DNA of 48,071 nt from Flavobacteriales bacterium (GTDB lineage Bacteria > Bacteroidota > Bacteroidia > CAIKAF01). Location: contig JAKRSD010000003.1 of the NCBI GenBank assembly GCA_022402535.1, positions 1-48,071 of the forward strand, in the 5' to 3' direction. The position numbers were made by a program, and so were the translations under genes. Below, one piece after another: positions 1 to 8,007 of the stretch; the stretch's first letter is position 1, and each line of letters starts with the position of its first letter. The notes under the pieces are model-generated. The model saw only the letters and a program-made list of their open reading frames with translations, did no database searches and was not told where the DNA came from.

Positions 1-130
1 ATATACCGCCCCTACGGGGCTTATTTCGCATGGGATATATACATGCTACCCATATGCCGCACCCGACGATAAATGTCGGGGCTTGCTTGCATTTAGTTTG
101 GGATCATTAACCTTTTTTAATTACACTTTA
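1..130. repeat. Dispersed GC-hairpin repeat, copy C (partial)
   Basis: This A+T-rich spacer holds two short GC-rich inverted repeats. One is the CCCCTACGGGG element near position 9. The other is CCCGACGATAAATGTCGGG near 63. The first is followed by a TTATTTCGCATGGGA...ACATGCTACCCATAT stretch that recurs at 1218-1256. It is therefore a copy of the same element seen at 1126-1330 and 1957-2110. It lies downstream of the minus-strand gene ending at 170. The left end may be cut by the window edge. Confidence 0.6.
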
Positions 131-169
131 CAAATCCCAATGAATTGATAATATACTTAAAATTCACTT

Positions 170-958
170 TTAAAAATTGTACCCCATACTTATGCCTAAT
201 TTAAACATAAATTTAGCCATGGATTGGTCTTGATACCCCGTTGTTTTAAAGTAGTTAAAAATATTTACCCCGATTCCCATGTCCATAGTCATATTAAAAC
301 ATTCAATCGGATTTATTGACATACCCACATTTGCTGCTGCTGTATTAATAAATGAAGGCCTGTTCTGAGTGTAAATGTTTGTGGGATAATTATAATATGA
401 ATTTGTGAAATCGTAATATTTATCTTTTCCTACTCCTAACAGAATTTCTGGTCCCGCAAACCCTTGTATTATTTTGCTTCTATTAAAATAGTATTTGGGC
501 ATAAATCCAATCATAAAGCTTTGGTTATATGAAGCTACATTCATTTCGAATGGAATTTTAAGGGCAAAAAATGGAGTCAGCCGCCTTTCGTACCAGATAC
601 CTACCGTTGTGAATGTTCTGATATCATCAGTAGAGCCAACATATGGTAAAAAATATGATACAGCAATTCGATTTTTTTGTGGAATGATTTCTCGACTTGT
701 TTTCCCCCTTTTTGAATTATTTTTAGATATTAATTCTATAGTTCCGTCTTCATAAATAATACTGTTAATTTCCCTAATATCTATTGAATATAAAGGCCCA
801 TTGCTAAGTTTGCTCTTTAGATACTTAATTTCAGATGAAGTAATTTCAATTACTTTTCCGTCAGTTTGGCTTCCATCCCGGAAAACGATTTTATCCTGTG
901 AAAATAACAGATTTGAGTATAAAAGTAAAGTGCCGATAATGAATAATTTGAATTTCAT
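170..958 (-). CDS. Predicted outer-membrane beta-barrel-type exported protein
   Basis: The 262-residue product has an N-terminal signal peptide: lysines, a hydrophobic core, and a cleavage-like LLFSQ near residue 21. Residues 22-80 resemble the short domain KIVFRDGSQTDGKVIEI, common in Bacteroidota exported proteins that begin with a 'make this attribute/unit' motif. The rest alternates aromatic and polar residues (YFLPYVG, IWYERRLTPFFALKIPFE, LGISMGYNF) and ends in a phenylalanine, typical of small beta-barrels. The function is unknown. The gene is A+T-rich compared with genes beyond 2,800 and stands alone on the minus strand between repeats, suggesting an accessory gene. The ATG at 958 is preceded by TATACCT, a start context shared with the genes at 4760 and 5266. 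Confidence 0.7.
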   Translation of the reverse strand: MKFKLFIIGTLLLYSNLLFSQDKIVFRDGSQTDGKVIEITSSEIKYLKSKLSNGPLYSIDIREINSIIYEDGTIELISKNNSKRGKTSREIIPQKNRIAVSYFLPYVGSTDDIRTFTTVGIWYERRLTPFFALKIPFEMNVASYNQSFMIGFMPKYYFNRSKIIQGFAGPEILLGVGKDKYYDFTNSYYNYPTNIYTQNRPSFINTAAANVGMSINPIECFNMTMDMGIGVNIFNYFKTTGYQDQSMAKFMFKLGISMGYNF

Positions 959-1385
959 AGGTATAGTATTTTGGCAAGAAAACGTATAAGAATTGGTTTT
1001 ATTTTAACGTTTGGTAACATTGTTTTTTACTTTAAGTTCGGTTACAGTTTCAGGTTTTTTACACCAACCTCTCCAAGCCCCGTACCCATAGGATAACAAA
1101 CCGTTTTACAAAAAAGCATAGTGAGAGCGGAGAATATCCCACTATTGCATCCTTCTACTGACCCCAGCGGGGTTGAATATAATATACAGATTGCGATGTT
1201 TTTATTTCGCCCCTACGGGGATTATTTCGCATGGGAATACACATGCTACCCATATATCGCCCCTATGGGGCTTGTATTTTTGAACAATGTCAACCTAACT
1301 TATAATACCATACAATTCACGAAGGGATGGCAATATTGAGAGAAAAGGAGGTTGAAATGCGAATAAATACAAGACTATTTGTATA
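959..1385. other. Spacer of 427 bp with repeats, no convincing gene
   Basis: No reading frame here looks coding: a 72-codon frame at 1121-1339 is made of repeat sequence. The spacer holds the repeat copy at 1126-1330. It also has an ACACCAACCTCTCCAA-like stretch near 1061 that recurs as ATCACCAACCTCTCCAA near 2734. A weak hairpin, ATACAA/TTGTAT, at 1367-1384 could end minus-strand transcription from the toxin gene. Confidence 0.6.
1126..1330. repeat. Dispersed intergenic repeat, copy A
   Basis: Positions 1126-1182 match 1957-2013 with one difference that I can see (GGGTTGAATA against GGGTCGAATA). After that the copies stay alignable in blocks: TTTATTTCGC, GGGCTTGTATTTT, AACAAT.TCAACCTAAC and TAATACCAT. 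Copy A also carries two CCCCTACGGGG-type GC hairpins. Its 1207-1256 part matches copy C at the window start. The copies flank the toxin-antitoxin pair as direct repeats. Confidence 0.8.
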
Positions 1386-1682
1386 TTATTTATTTTGGTT
1401 TTTATTTTCCTGCTTGCCGTGCCATATTCGCAACACCAAAATTTCGTTGGGCAATATTTCATAAAAAAGGAGGTAATCTCTCACAAAACAAACCCGTATA
1501 TTTTCATCGTAATCTGTAGGTTTACCCAATTGTGGAAATTCACAGGCAAAAGCTAATGTTTTTTTAAAAAGGCGGTTTAATTTTTGGCTGTAAAGGGTGG
1601 ATTGGTTTCGTGTATTCCAATATTCAAAAATGTCTTTACGGTCTTGCTGCGCTTTTTTTGACCAGATTAATCGTTTACCCAT
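1386..1682 (-). CDS. RelE/ParE-family toxin
   Basis: The 98-residue basic protein matches the RelE/ParE toxin fold. It has an N-terminal strand (KRLIWSKKAQQDRKDIFEYW), a long helix pair (residues 15-50), the FPQLGKPTDYDENIRVCFVRDYLLFYEI core, and a last strand ending LRIWHGKQ. ParE members poison gyrase and RelE members cleave ribosome-bound mRNA. The IFEYW and RIWHGKQ elements fit ParE-like proteins better, but the target cannot be read from sequence. It overlaps the upstream antitoxin gene by 16 bp, the usual arrangement for translational coupling. The pair sits between direct repeats, typical of mobile or stabilising modules. Confidence 0.87.
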   Translation of the reverse strand: MGKRLIWSKKAQQDRKDIFEYWNTRNQSTLYSQKLNRLFKKTLAFACEFPQLGKPTDYDENIRVCFVRDYLLFYEILPNEILVLRIWHGKQENKNQNK

Positions 1683-1900
1683 TTTTCAATGTCTTTATCC
1701 GCTTCTTCATCGTTTAAAAACTCTCCTTTGTCATATTGGGTACGTGCTTCTTTTACTGCTTGCAGTTGTTCCTCGTTCATTACATAGGGTTCATTATCCG
1801 TGAAGGACTTAATGAAATCAGACAAAGCCATCAGCAGCTCATCGTCTTGCGTATGGTTAATGCGGTGTATCAGATCCTGTTTTAATTCGGCAATGTTCAT
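1667..1900 (-). CDS. Antitoxin of the RelE/ParE pair
   Basis: The 77-residue acidic product is encoded directly upstream of, and overlapping, the toxin. Its N-terminal half is helical (MNIAELKQDLIHRINHTQDDELLMALSDFIKSF). The C-terminal half is a negatively charged tail (EEQLQAVKEARTQYDKGEFLNDEEADKDIEKWVND), which in this class of small Bacteroidota antitoxins is expected to wrap the toxin. I see no clear ribbon-helix-helix or HTH motif, so DNA binding is uncertain. The start is the only ATG that gives a complete helix. The assignment rests largely on size, charge and gene order. Confidence 0.82.
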   Translation of the reverse strand: MNIAELKQDLIHRINHTQDDELLMALSDFIKSFTDNEPYVMNEEQLQAVKEARTQYDKGEFLNDEEADKDIEKWVND

Positions 1901-1956
1901 AAAATCGCTCTTTGGGCTAAAGTACGAATTTTCTTCAAACGGTAAGCGTCCCCATT

Positions 1957-2110
1957 AGCGGAGAATATCCCACTATTGCATCCTTCTACTGACCCCAGCG
2001 GGGTCGAATATAAAGTATAAACGATATTTTATTTCGCTCCCGACGATGAATGTCGGGCTTGTATTTTGGGAACAATATCAACCTAACCGATAATACCATT
2101 CGAATCAGCA
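1957..2110. repeat. Dispersed intergenic repeat, copy B
   Basis: This is the second copy of the element at 1126-1330, in the same orientation. It is almost identical for the first 57 bp and then shorter: a single CCCGACGATGAATGTCGGG hairpin replaces the two CCCCTACGGGG hairpins. It lies directly upstream of the antitoxin gene, so the toxin-antitoxin pair is bracketed by direct repeats about 831 bp apart. The hairpin type seen here also occurs in copy C near position 63. Confidence 0.8.
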
Positions 2111-2188
2111 GAAATTAAAAGGTTTAAATTATAAATACTTCATTAAAAAGAATCAAAATATTTACATTTACGTGTACCAAAAATTCGT

Positions 2189-2590
2189 ATGCAAACCCGA
2201 CTTTTCCCAATTTCAGATATGGCGCAGCAATTTGCAGAAGCCTGTGTGATGAAAAACATGCCCCAAATACAAAATATGTTGTGTGACCAAGGTGTTTATG
2301 AAATCCAAAACGAAGAATTAGAGATAGAAGAAGTGGGTAAGGAAGCCTTTATGGAATGGTTCTTTCCCATAATGATACAACAACTGTATCTTCCTTTTTA
2401 TTTAGATCAATGTAACGGGTGTATGAAAGGAAAACCGGTAATTATTTTCCTAGACGGTAAATTTCCCCGATCGCGATGGAAATTAGGTGATATGCATAAA
2501 TCAGGGCTAATGATAGAGGAAAAGGATAATAAAATTGTGAAGATTATGTTTTGTTATTCCTTCTGTGAAACAACAAACAGTTGGAAATAA
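2189..2590 (+). CDS. Hypothetical protein, possibly NTF2/SnoaL-like
   Basis: The product has 133 residues and no signal peptide or membrane segment. The first half (AQQFAEACVMKNMPQIQNMLCDQGVYEI followed by EEVGKEAFMEWF) has the shape of an NTF2-like/SnoaL-like domain: paired helices, then a strand and a GKEAF-type helix. The second half is strand-rich and has cysteines in NGCMKG and FCYSFCE. I do not recognise a specific family. The gene is A+T-rich and isolated between repeat copy B and a hairpin-bearing spacer. A near-promoter box TACATTTA lies just upstream at about 2163. Confidence 0.6.
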   Translation: MQTRLFPISDMAQQFAEACVMKNMPQIQNMLCDQGVYEIQNEELEIEEVGKEAFMEWFFPIMIQQLYLPFYLDQCNGCMKGKPVIIFLDGKFPRSRWKLGDMHKSGLMIEEKDNKIVKIMFCYSFCETTNSWK

Positions 2591-2789
2591 GTATTTTAGA
2601 CATTAACACTCCCGATCTTCCGGATTACTACGTGCCCCTTGATAGCCATCTGGGGCTGCGCTTTGTGCTATCCTAAAGCCCTTCGTTTTGCATTTGTAAT
2701 GCAATAAATACGTTTCTGCCTCAAGTTTTTATTATCACCAACCTCTCCAAAGGCCGGTTCTTCTTCGGGCAAAAAATCAACCTAAACAA
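2591..2789. other. Spacer with two hairpins and a possible coding remnant
   Basis: Two inverted repeats are visible: GATAGC (2641-2646) with GCTATC (2667-2672), and a tight hairpin TTGCATT-TGT-AATGCAA (2688-2704). The plus frame starting near 2569 stays open to a TAA at about 2673. It gives a protein-like tail (DLPDYYVPLDSHLGLRFVLS) but has no start codon and a stop just upstream. It could be the degraded 3' end of a lost gene or part of a dispersed non-coding element. Confidence 0.35.
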
Positions 2790-2819
2790 AAAAGCAGACT
2801 CTTTACAGAATCTGCTTTT
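2790..2819 (-). terminator. Rho-independent terminator for the gene at 2838-3962
   Basis: AAAAGCAGA (2790-2798) and TCTGCTTTT (2811-2819) form a perfect 9-bp stem with a 12-nt loop. Read on the minus strand, the stem is followed by a T-run (TTTTTTG) and lies 18 bp past the stop codon at 2838. Confidence 0.75.
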
Positions 2820-2837
2820 AAAAAAGGGTTATACTCG

Positions 2838-3962
2838 TTATTTGGCTAAACCGGCTTTAAACGCGGTGGCTTTATCGCAGGGAACGGGTCCGCCGGGCAT
2901 GCCGATGTACGATACGGGTCCGGTTACTTTACCTGTGGCAGGATTGGGTTTGCCGTTTTCGTACATTTCCACGTAATACATCAAATCGGCGCGGCACTCC
3001 CCGGATGGACTTTTTCTCACAATAACCACATGCAGTTCGCGGTGGTGGTCGTAGAGTTTTCCCAGATTGTCCTTAGCCTGTTTTACCTGCCATTCGTTTC
3101 CGTGAACATAACAGTACATGTGCGTCCACCCTTTATTGATGGCATCATATTTTTCAGAATAAGTGCGTAAAGCCTGATCCTGCAATATTTTGGTATTTAA
3201 CTTTCCGATGGTAGGCATGGCGGTACCGGCTTTTTTCTTGTCTTCCACTTCTTTGTAAACGGCATTTATGCCTTCCACATGTTCGCGGATTTTTTTCTTG
3301 AAGGCTTCTTTATCGGGATTGGCCCATTTGTCTAAATCTTCTTTATTCTTTACATAAAACCTTCCTTCTTCCAGTAAATAATCCCAATCCATGTTATCCC
3401 AATTTACCTGACCCGTAAATGCACTGTTCATATTATTGGGGGCAACATATAACACGCCTTCTTCCATGCTGAAAATATTGGAAACATTTCCTGAATTGCG
3501 GAAAAACAGTTGTTTGGTGCGCGTTAGGTAGGTGGGGTGTGCATAATCCCATAAATCTCCCGAAGATGATTCGGCTTTTACATCACCGGACGAATACAAT
3601 ACGGAAAGTTCCATGTTTAATTTTAAACAGGCGGGCAGATCCTGAGCCCCTTTTGCATCACTTTTTTCGGTGCATACGCTCACTTCAAACAAGTTGAGGT
3701 ACACATTCCCGGTGCTTTTCGATTTACGGTAATAATTTCCGCTTATACCGAATTCATCAGCTGTGAAATTGGTGCTGATAATGCCTTCGCCCAATATTTT
3801 GTTACCGCCTTTGTTCTGTTTGCCGGATTCCTGGGTTCCCTGGCTCTGATTGCTCTGTCCGGAGCCCGCATTAGTCAGTTTTTTCAGGATTTGGGCTTCC
3901 GCCGCAGGCGAAGCTGCCAATGTACAGGCACCGATAACGAGTGCTAAAAAATGCTTTTTCAT
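2838..3962 (-). CDS. Exported hypothetical protein
   Basis: The 374-residue product begins with a clear signal peptide (MKKHFLALVIGACTLAASPAAEAQ, cleavage after AEA near residue 23). A Gly/Ser/Gln/Asn-rich linker follows (about residues 33-55). A globular part then combines strands (GIISTNFTADEFGISGNYYRKS), a lysine-rich helical region (about 215-260), and a C-terminal YYVEMYENGKPNPATGKV segment. Cysteines at CTEK, PACLK, MYCYV, GECRA and VPCDK suggest disulfides outside the cytoplasm. The family is not recognised. It is a single-gene unit ending at a good terminator. Confidence 0.72.
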   Translation of the reverse strand: MKKHFLALVIGACTLAASPAAEAQILKKLTNAGSGQSNQSQGTQESGKQNKGGNKILGEGIISTNFTADEFGISGNYYRKSKSTGNVYLNLFEVSVCTEKSDAKGAQDLPACLKLNMELSVLYSSGDVKAESSSGDLWDYAHPTYLTRTKQLFFRNSGNVSNIFSMEEGVLYVAPNNMNSAFTGQVNWDNMDWDYLLEEGRFYVKNKEDLDKWANPDKEAFKKKIREHVEGINAVYKEVEDKKKAGTAMPTIGKLNTKILQDQALRTYSEKYDAINKGWTHMYCYVHGNEWQVKQAKDNLGKLYDHHRELHVVIVRKSPSGECRADLMYYVEMYENGKPNPATGKVTGPVSYIGMPGGPVPCDKATAFKAGLAK

Positions 3963-4205
3963 GCGTTTTGTGTTTTAATTACTACAGGACAAAAGTTCTG
4001 CAAATAGCCACAACTTCAGGAAAGGATTCATCAATCCCTGACTTTAGTACACGAAAAGCGGGTTTATTTCTACAATAAGGTTTTGCTTAGATTGGTGTTA
4101 TCGTCAAAAATGTACAATCCCTCTCCTTCAAGTGATGAACAAAAGCAGAGTGAGAAGCAGAATGATAGCGATGTACCTTATGGCAATGAAAATAACAAAA
4201 TCATC

Positions 4206-4760
4206 TTAATCCTTGGAAACAATATACCACTCGCAACGGTAATAGCCGCCTTCGGTGATGAAGGGAGCGGGAGAAAAATAAGGAATAAATTGTCCGGGAA
4301 ACCATCCTTCGGTGCGCTCGGCAGTAATCCGGAGTTCTTTTCCGGTTTTATCAGATAAAATTCCCGATCCCATATCGGGATTGAAACCGATGCCATTATA
4401 GCGCCAGCGCAGAAAAAGTTTGATGCCCTCGTCGGTCTCACCACATGCAGATAAGAATAGGTTTTCACCTCCATTCGCATAGACCATTTTACCGCCAAAA
4501 TCGTCAAATTTTCCCTTTTCAAAATGCAGGGTTCCCCAGTTGTACAGGGTTGTGTCCAATGTAATCGGGGAATTGATATCACTCTCTGTATGGCGGATGA
4601 TACGGAGTTCGCGCACCTCCCATGGACTGTTTCGTGTGAGAGTTTTATAGGGCCGTCTGGCGGGTTCTTCGTCAATAAATACACCGCACGAAGCGACAAA
4701 AGCAGCCGTGGCAATAAATACCATGACGCGCAGTAAGGGATTGGATTGTTTGATAAACAT
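4206..4760 (-). CDS. Lipoprotein, paralogue of the adjacent gene
   Basis: The 184-residue product has a lipoprotein signal ending FVASC, with lipidated Cys25. The mature protein is strand-rich: TRNSPWEVRELRI, LDTTLYNWGTLHFEKG, a GGENLF region, and a closing YYRCEWYIVSKD. The same markers in the same order (NSPWxV, TTxxNxGxLxF, TGKxLRxxxE, YxxEWxIVS) occur in the next gene at 4775-5266, so the two are tandem paralogues. The layout recalls small lipocalin-like lipoproteins of Bacteroidota, but I cannot name a family. It is second in a two-gene minus-strand unit, with a 14-bp gap after its neighbour's stop. Confidence 0.75.
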   Translation of the reverse strand: MFIKQSNPLLRVMVFIATAAFVASCGVFIDEEPARRPYKTLTRNSPWEVRELRIIRHTESDINSPITLDTTLYNWGTLHFEKGKFDDFGGKMVYANGGENLFLSACGETDEGIKLFLRWRYNGIGFNPDMGSGILSDKTGKELRITAERTEGWFPGQFIPYFSPAPFITEGGYYRCEWYIVSKD

Positions 4761-4774
4761 AGGTATAGGTTGTT

Positions 4775-5266
4775 TTATTTTTCAGATACTATATGCCATT
4801 CGTAGGTGTACCATCCCGGATCATTCACAAATAGAAATGGCGGAGTTCCCATCATTTTATTCAGGGTTTCCAAACGCAGGTCTTTTCCCGTTTCATTAGA
4901 AAAACGATACGTGGCATCGAACGTGGAACTCATTAACATGCGCAGATTCACTAATCCGTTTACGGAACCCACCTGATAGCCGAAATCATAGTTTTGTCCG
5001 TTTACGGTATAATCTCCGGAACCTTCGTAGAAAAAATCAAACGGGTCGTTGGTAAATTTCAGTACTCCGTAATTAAACACGGTGGTGTCCCATACGGCCG
5101 TCTGGTCCGACTCCTGATTATATTTTACCGCTTTAAATGATTCCACCCTCCATGGGCTGTTTTTCCATAAATTCCGGAAAGAAACATCCTCCGGTTTTTT
5201 TTCGCAGGAAACGAGGATGAAGGCCACCCACACCAAAACCGGAAACCCAATTATTTTTCTAATCAT
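4775..5266 (-). CDS. Lipoprotein, first of a tandem paralogous pair
   Basis: The 163-residue product has a signal peptide ending ILVSC, with lipidated Cys21. Its mature part mirrors the downstream gene: KNSPWRVESFKAV, WDTTVFNYGVLKF, NETGKDLRLETL, and a final YTYEWHIVSEK. This gives a small strand-rich lipid-anchored domain, perhaps a calycin-like barrel, with no known ligand. Both genes share the start context ACCTATG. The pair most likely arose by tandem duplication and has diverged strongly, with only the framework motifs kept. Confidence 0.75.
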   Translation of the reverse strand: MIRKIIGFPVLVWVAFILVSCEKKPEDVSFRNLWKNSPWRVESFKAVKYNQESDQTAVWDTTVFNYGVLKFTNDPFDFFYEGSGDYTVNGQNYDFGYQVGSVNGLVNLRMLMSSTFDATYRFSNETGKDLRLETLNKMMGTPPFLFVNDPGWYTYEWHIVSEK

Positions 5267-5374
5267 AGGTAGAATTTGGAGCGAAATTTAGGAAAAATCT
5301 AATTTTTACGTAAGAAGAAATGTAAGGAAATATTCAGCCAATCTGTACAATGAAAAAAATGCATAACATTCAAT

Positions 5375-5382
5375 TAACTTTG
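5375..5382 (+). promoter_or_regulatory. Promoter -7 box for the Na/Pi cotransporter gene
   Basis: TAACTTTG matches the Bacteroidota consensus TAnnTTTG exactly. It ends 5 nt before the ATG at 5388, so the transcript would start at or next to the start codon, giving a leaderless or almost leaderless mRNA. I see no clear -33 TTTG. Confidence 0.55.
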
Positions 5383-5387
5383 CCCTA

Positions 5388-7040
5388 ATGGAAGGATTCA
5401 ATATATGGCAACTGCTGGGTGGGGTTACCGCTTTCCTGTTTGCCATGTCGCTCATCAGCGGTTCGCTCCGTGCCCTTTCGGGGCGTTCATTCAAAAAGTT
5501 TCTTCAAAAACAAACCTCTACGTCTCTTCGTGGCTTACTGAGCGGCACACTTGTTACGGCTGTTATGCAGAGCAGCTCTGTGGTGGTGCTTATGGTGTTG
5601 TCTTTTGTGGGCGCCGGCATCATTCCGCTGCGTAATGCCCTGGCGGTGGTATTGGGTTCTAATCTGGGGACTACAACCAACAGTTGGATTGTGGCCGTAG
5701 CAGGTTTCAAAACCAATTTACAATCGCTCGCTTTTCCGCTGTTGGGGCTTGCCCTGAGCCGTTTTGTGCTTTTCCCCAAAAACGAAATGGCTAAGTCCAT
5801 CGCTGATTTTCTTATCGGTATAGCCCTGCTTTTTATCGGACTCAACTGGATGCAGGAGGGTAACCGGGGACTTGCAGATTTTTTTCGTGCGGAAGATTTT
5901 TTAGATCACTCGCATTATTGGTTTATTCTCATCGGTTTTGTAATTACCGTGTTGCTGCAATCCAGCGGAGCTACTTTTGCACTCACGTTGGCCTCGGTAC
6001 ACGAGGGGGTGTTGCCGCTGCTTCCTGCCGCAGGCATGGTGTTGGGCGCCGAATTGGGAACCACCATTAAAATCCTTATCGGTTCTATCGGCGGCACTCC
6101 CGATCAAAAGCGGATGGCAGTAGCCAACTTCGGATGGAATTTCATTACGGCAGCCATAGTCGCCGTATTGTTAAGACCCTTCCTGTTTTTGGTGACAGAT
6201 GTGTTCCGCATGCAGGATCCGTATATGAGCCTGGCTCTCTTTCAGTCAATGGTAAATCTGTTGGCTATAGTCCTTTTCTTTCCGTTTGTGAAACAGGCGG
6301 CCTTGTTGACGAAGAAAATATTCAGGGTTTCCGAGGGAGAAATTGACCTTCAGTTTATCCGCAACCGGGAAACGGGAAAAGCTGAAAATAAACTCCAATT
6401 GGCCGAATTGGAAATTATGCGTCTGCTGCGTCTGGTGATGGAATATAACTTAAACCTGATCAGCAATAAACAGGAACATGGCGAAAAGGGGTTATGGGGA
6501 TGGTGGAACAGACTGTTTAGGCCCGTTTCGCGAACGGAACAATATAAACGCCTTAAAGAACTGCATGGAGAAATTTTAGATTATCTGGTAGAATTGAATG
6601 AAGGTGAAATGACTCCAGAAGAAAATGAACGTTGTGTTATGCTTATTAATGCTTCGCGTTATATCATAGTAGGGGCAAAAGATGTAAAAGATGTGGAACA
6701 TAATCTTACCGAACTGCGCTCAACCGTTCAGGATGAACAATATGCCATGATGGAGCGATTTGAGCTGTTTGAATCCGATTTTTTCAACCATTTGAAAGAA
6801 TTGTTCATCTCCGAAGCCGGAGCTGTTGTCGCTGAAAAACTGAGTAATTGGCAGCATCACAACAAGAGCTGGCAGCTTACCCAAAATCAGTATGTATATA
6901 ATCTACTGGATCATGATAAGCTGGATCATAAAGACGCTTCCACGTTGTTGAATGTGATACGTTCCCTATATTCTTCGCATAAATCTATTCTGAAAGCGCT
7001 GGATGTGATGTTTCACAGAAACGGAGGTCATAATGCGTAG
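5388..7040 (+). CDS. Na/Pi cotransporter family protein with PhoU-like tail
   Basis: The 550-residue membrane protein is of the NptA/YjbB type, which imports or exports phosphate with sodium. Two inverted repeats carry the family signatures. The first has QSSS at residue 61 and GSNLGTT near 91. The second has QSSG at 191 and GAELGTT near 221. Hydrophobic helices fill residues 8-310. The cytoplasmic C-terminal part (about 330-550) is all-helical and PhoU-like (LQLAELEIMRLLRLVMEYNLNLI, EENERCVMLINASRYII), as in the long family members. The only plausible start is the ATG at 5388, right behind a -7 box. There are no phosphate-regulon neighbours. Family assignment is firm; direction of transport is not known. 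Confidence 0.92.
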   Translation: MEGFNIWQLLGGVTAFLFAMSLISGSLRALSGRSFKKFLQKQTSTSLRGLLSGTLVTAVMQSSSVVVLMVLSFVGAGIIPLRNALAVVLGSNLGTTTNSWIVAVAGFKTNLQSLAFPLLGLALSRFVLFPKNEMAKSIADFLIGIALLFIGLNWMQEGNRGLADFFRAEDFLDHSHYWFILIGFVITVLLQSSGATFALTLASVHEGVLPLLPAAGMVLGAELGTTIKILIGSIGGTPDQKRMAVANFGWNFITAAIVAVLLRPFLFLVTDVFRMQDPYMSLALFQSMVNLLAIVLFFPFVKQAALLTKKIFRVSEGEIDLQFIRNRETGKAENKLQLAELEIMRLLRLVMEYNLNLISNKQEHGEKGLWGWWNRLFRPVSRTEQYKRLKELHGEILDYLVELNEGEMTPEENERCVMLINASRYIIVGAKDVKDVEHNLTELRSTVQDEQYAMMERFELFESDFFNHLKELFISEAGAVVAEKLSNWQHHNKSWQLTQNQYVYNLLDHDKLDHKDASTLLNVIRSLYSSHKSILKALDVMFHRNGGHNA

Positions 7041-7138
7041 CCTTCATTGCTCGGTTTCATTTTCATGCTGATAATACGTTAATTCTATCGGCAATTAGTT
7101 TAAAATTGTATATTGTAACTTCAATACGATAATTAATT

Positions 7139-7951
7139 ATGAAAAAAGTACTTTTTCTTTTTTTCATTCACCTGTGTATTTCAGGGTTTGCCCAGCCCGG
7201 AAATTTTAATATGCAGGAATTCAGTAAAAAAACAGATTTAGCCCGTTGGCTATATTGGTATGATATGGTGGCATGGATTACTACAGACAGCGTAATGCTC
7301 CAGCCGGAAGAAGAGTTGAGGAAAATGGGGCAGGAGTGGTTTTGTTATAGACAGGATGATATGTGGCATGCATTCTATGGAAAATTGGAGGGGGATAATT
7401 ATCAAACGGTTTTTCATTATACTGCCGATAATGAAGGGAAAATAAGCCGAAATTTTTCTGCATTTGACACGTTAAAAGTGAACCGTCATGCAATAGCCCT
7501 TCGAACGGCTCTCAATACAATCAATCCCATCAGAGACACCCTGAATATTAGGTTTAATCATTTCATCCGTCAAAATGAAGACAGCACGTTTAATGTTTGG
7601 ATTTTTCCCGCGTTTCAACCCAACAGTGTGGCAATTTATGGCAGAGAATTTATTTATACCCTAGATAAAAGCGGTAGGCAAATAATTGCTGATGATAGTT
7701 ATTTTCAAGGGAGTTACCGGGGTTTTAAAGTAGATAATCCACGAGAAATTTGGTTGAATTATACCGAATTGGAACAACCCACTTTAGGGTCTATTTTTTT
7801 TGGATGGTATTACAAATCTTATTTCACTAAAATTATGATTGAAAATGCGGGATCTATAAGTTCGCCAATCAAAACCAGCAATGACTGGACATGGATTACG
7901 GTGTTAAAGGAAAAAGATAAAAAGAAAAAGAAAGTCAAAAAAAAGAAATAA
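7139..7951 (+). CDS. Exported hypothetical protein with lysine-rich tail
   Basis: The 270-residue product has a signal peptide (MKKVLFLFFIHLCISGFAQ). The mature domain is tryptophan- and tyrosine-rich (ARWLYWYDMVAWITTDSVML, QEWFCYRQDDMWHAFYGKLEGD) and strand-rich after that. The last 15 residues are nearly all lysine (KEKDKKKKKVKKKK), an unusual basic tail on an exported protein. It may bind acidic surface polymers or be a low-complexity extension. The family is not recognised. The gene is more A+T-rich than the upstream transporter. Confidence 0.65.
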   Translation: MKKVLFLFFIHLCISGFAQPGNFNMQEFSKKTDLARWLYWYDMVAWITTDSVMLQPEEELRKMGQEWFCYRQDDMWHAFYGKLEGDNYQTVFHYTADNEGKISRNFSAFDTLKVNRHAIALRTALNTINPIRDTLNIRFNHFIRQNEDSTFNVWIFPAFQPNSVAIYGREFIYTLDKSGRQIIADDSYFQGSYRGFKVDNPREIWLNYTELEQPTLGSIFFGWYYKSYFTKIMIENAGSISSPIKTSNDWTWITVLKEKDKKKKKVKKKK

Positions 7952-8007
7952 TAACTTCCATATTCTTTGGGTAACTCTTTATATAAGTTCTTTCAATCAT
8001 TATAACC

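Noticed and set aside
1-2600. Integrated phage or transposon at the left end
   Set aside because: No integrase, transposase or phage gene is visible; only repeats and a toxin-antitoxin pair.
4083-4358. Plus-strand frame of 91 codons upstream of the lipoprotein pair
   Set aside because: Most of it is antisense to the lipoprotein gene at 4206-4760; its own translation has no domain, signal or promoter.
4178-4714. 178-codon minus-strand frame overlapping the lipoprotein gene
   Set aside because: It is a shifted shadow of 4206-4760, which has a lipobox, a paralogue next door and a coherent composition.
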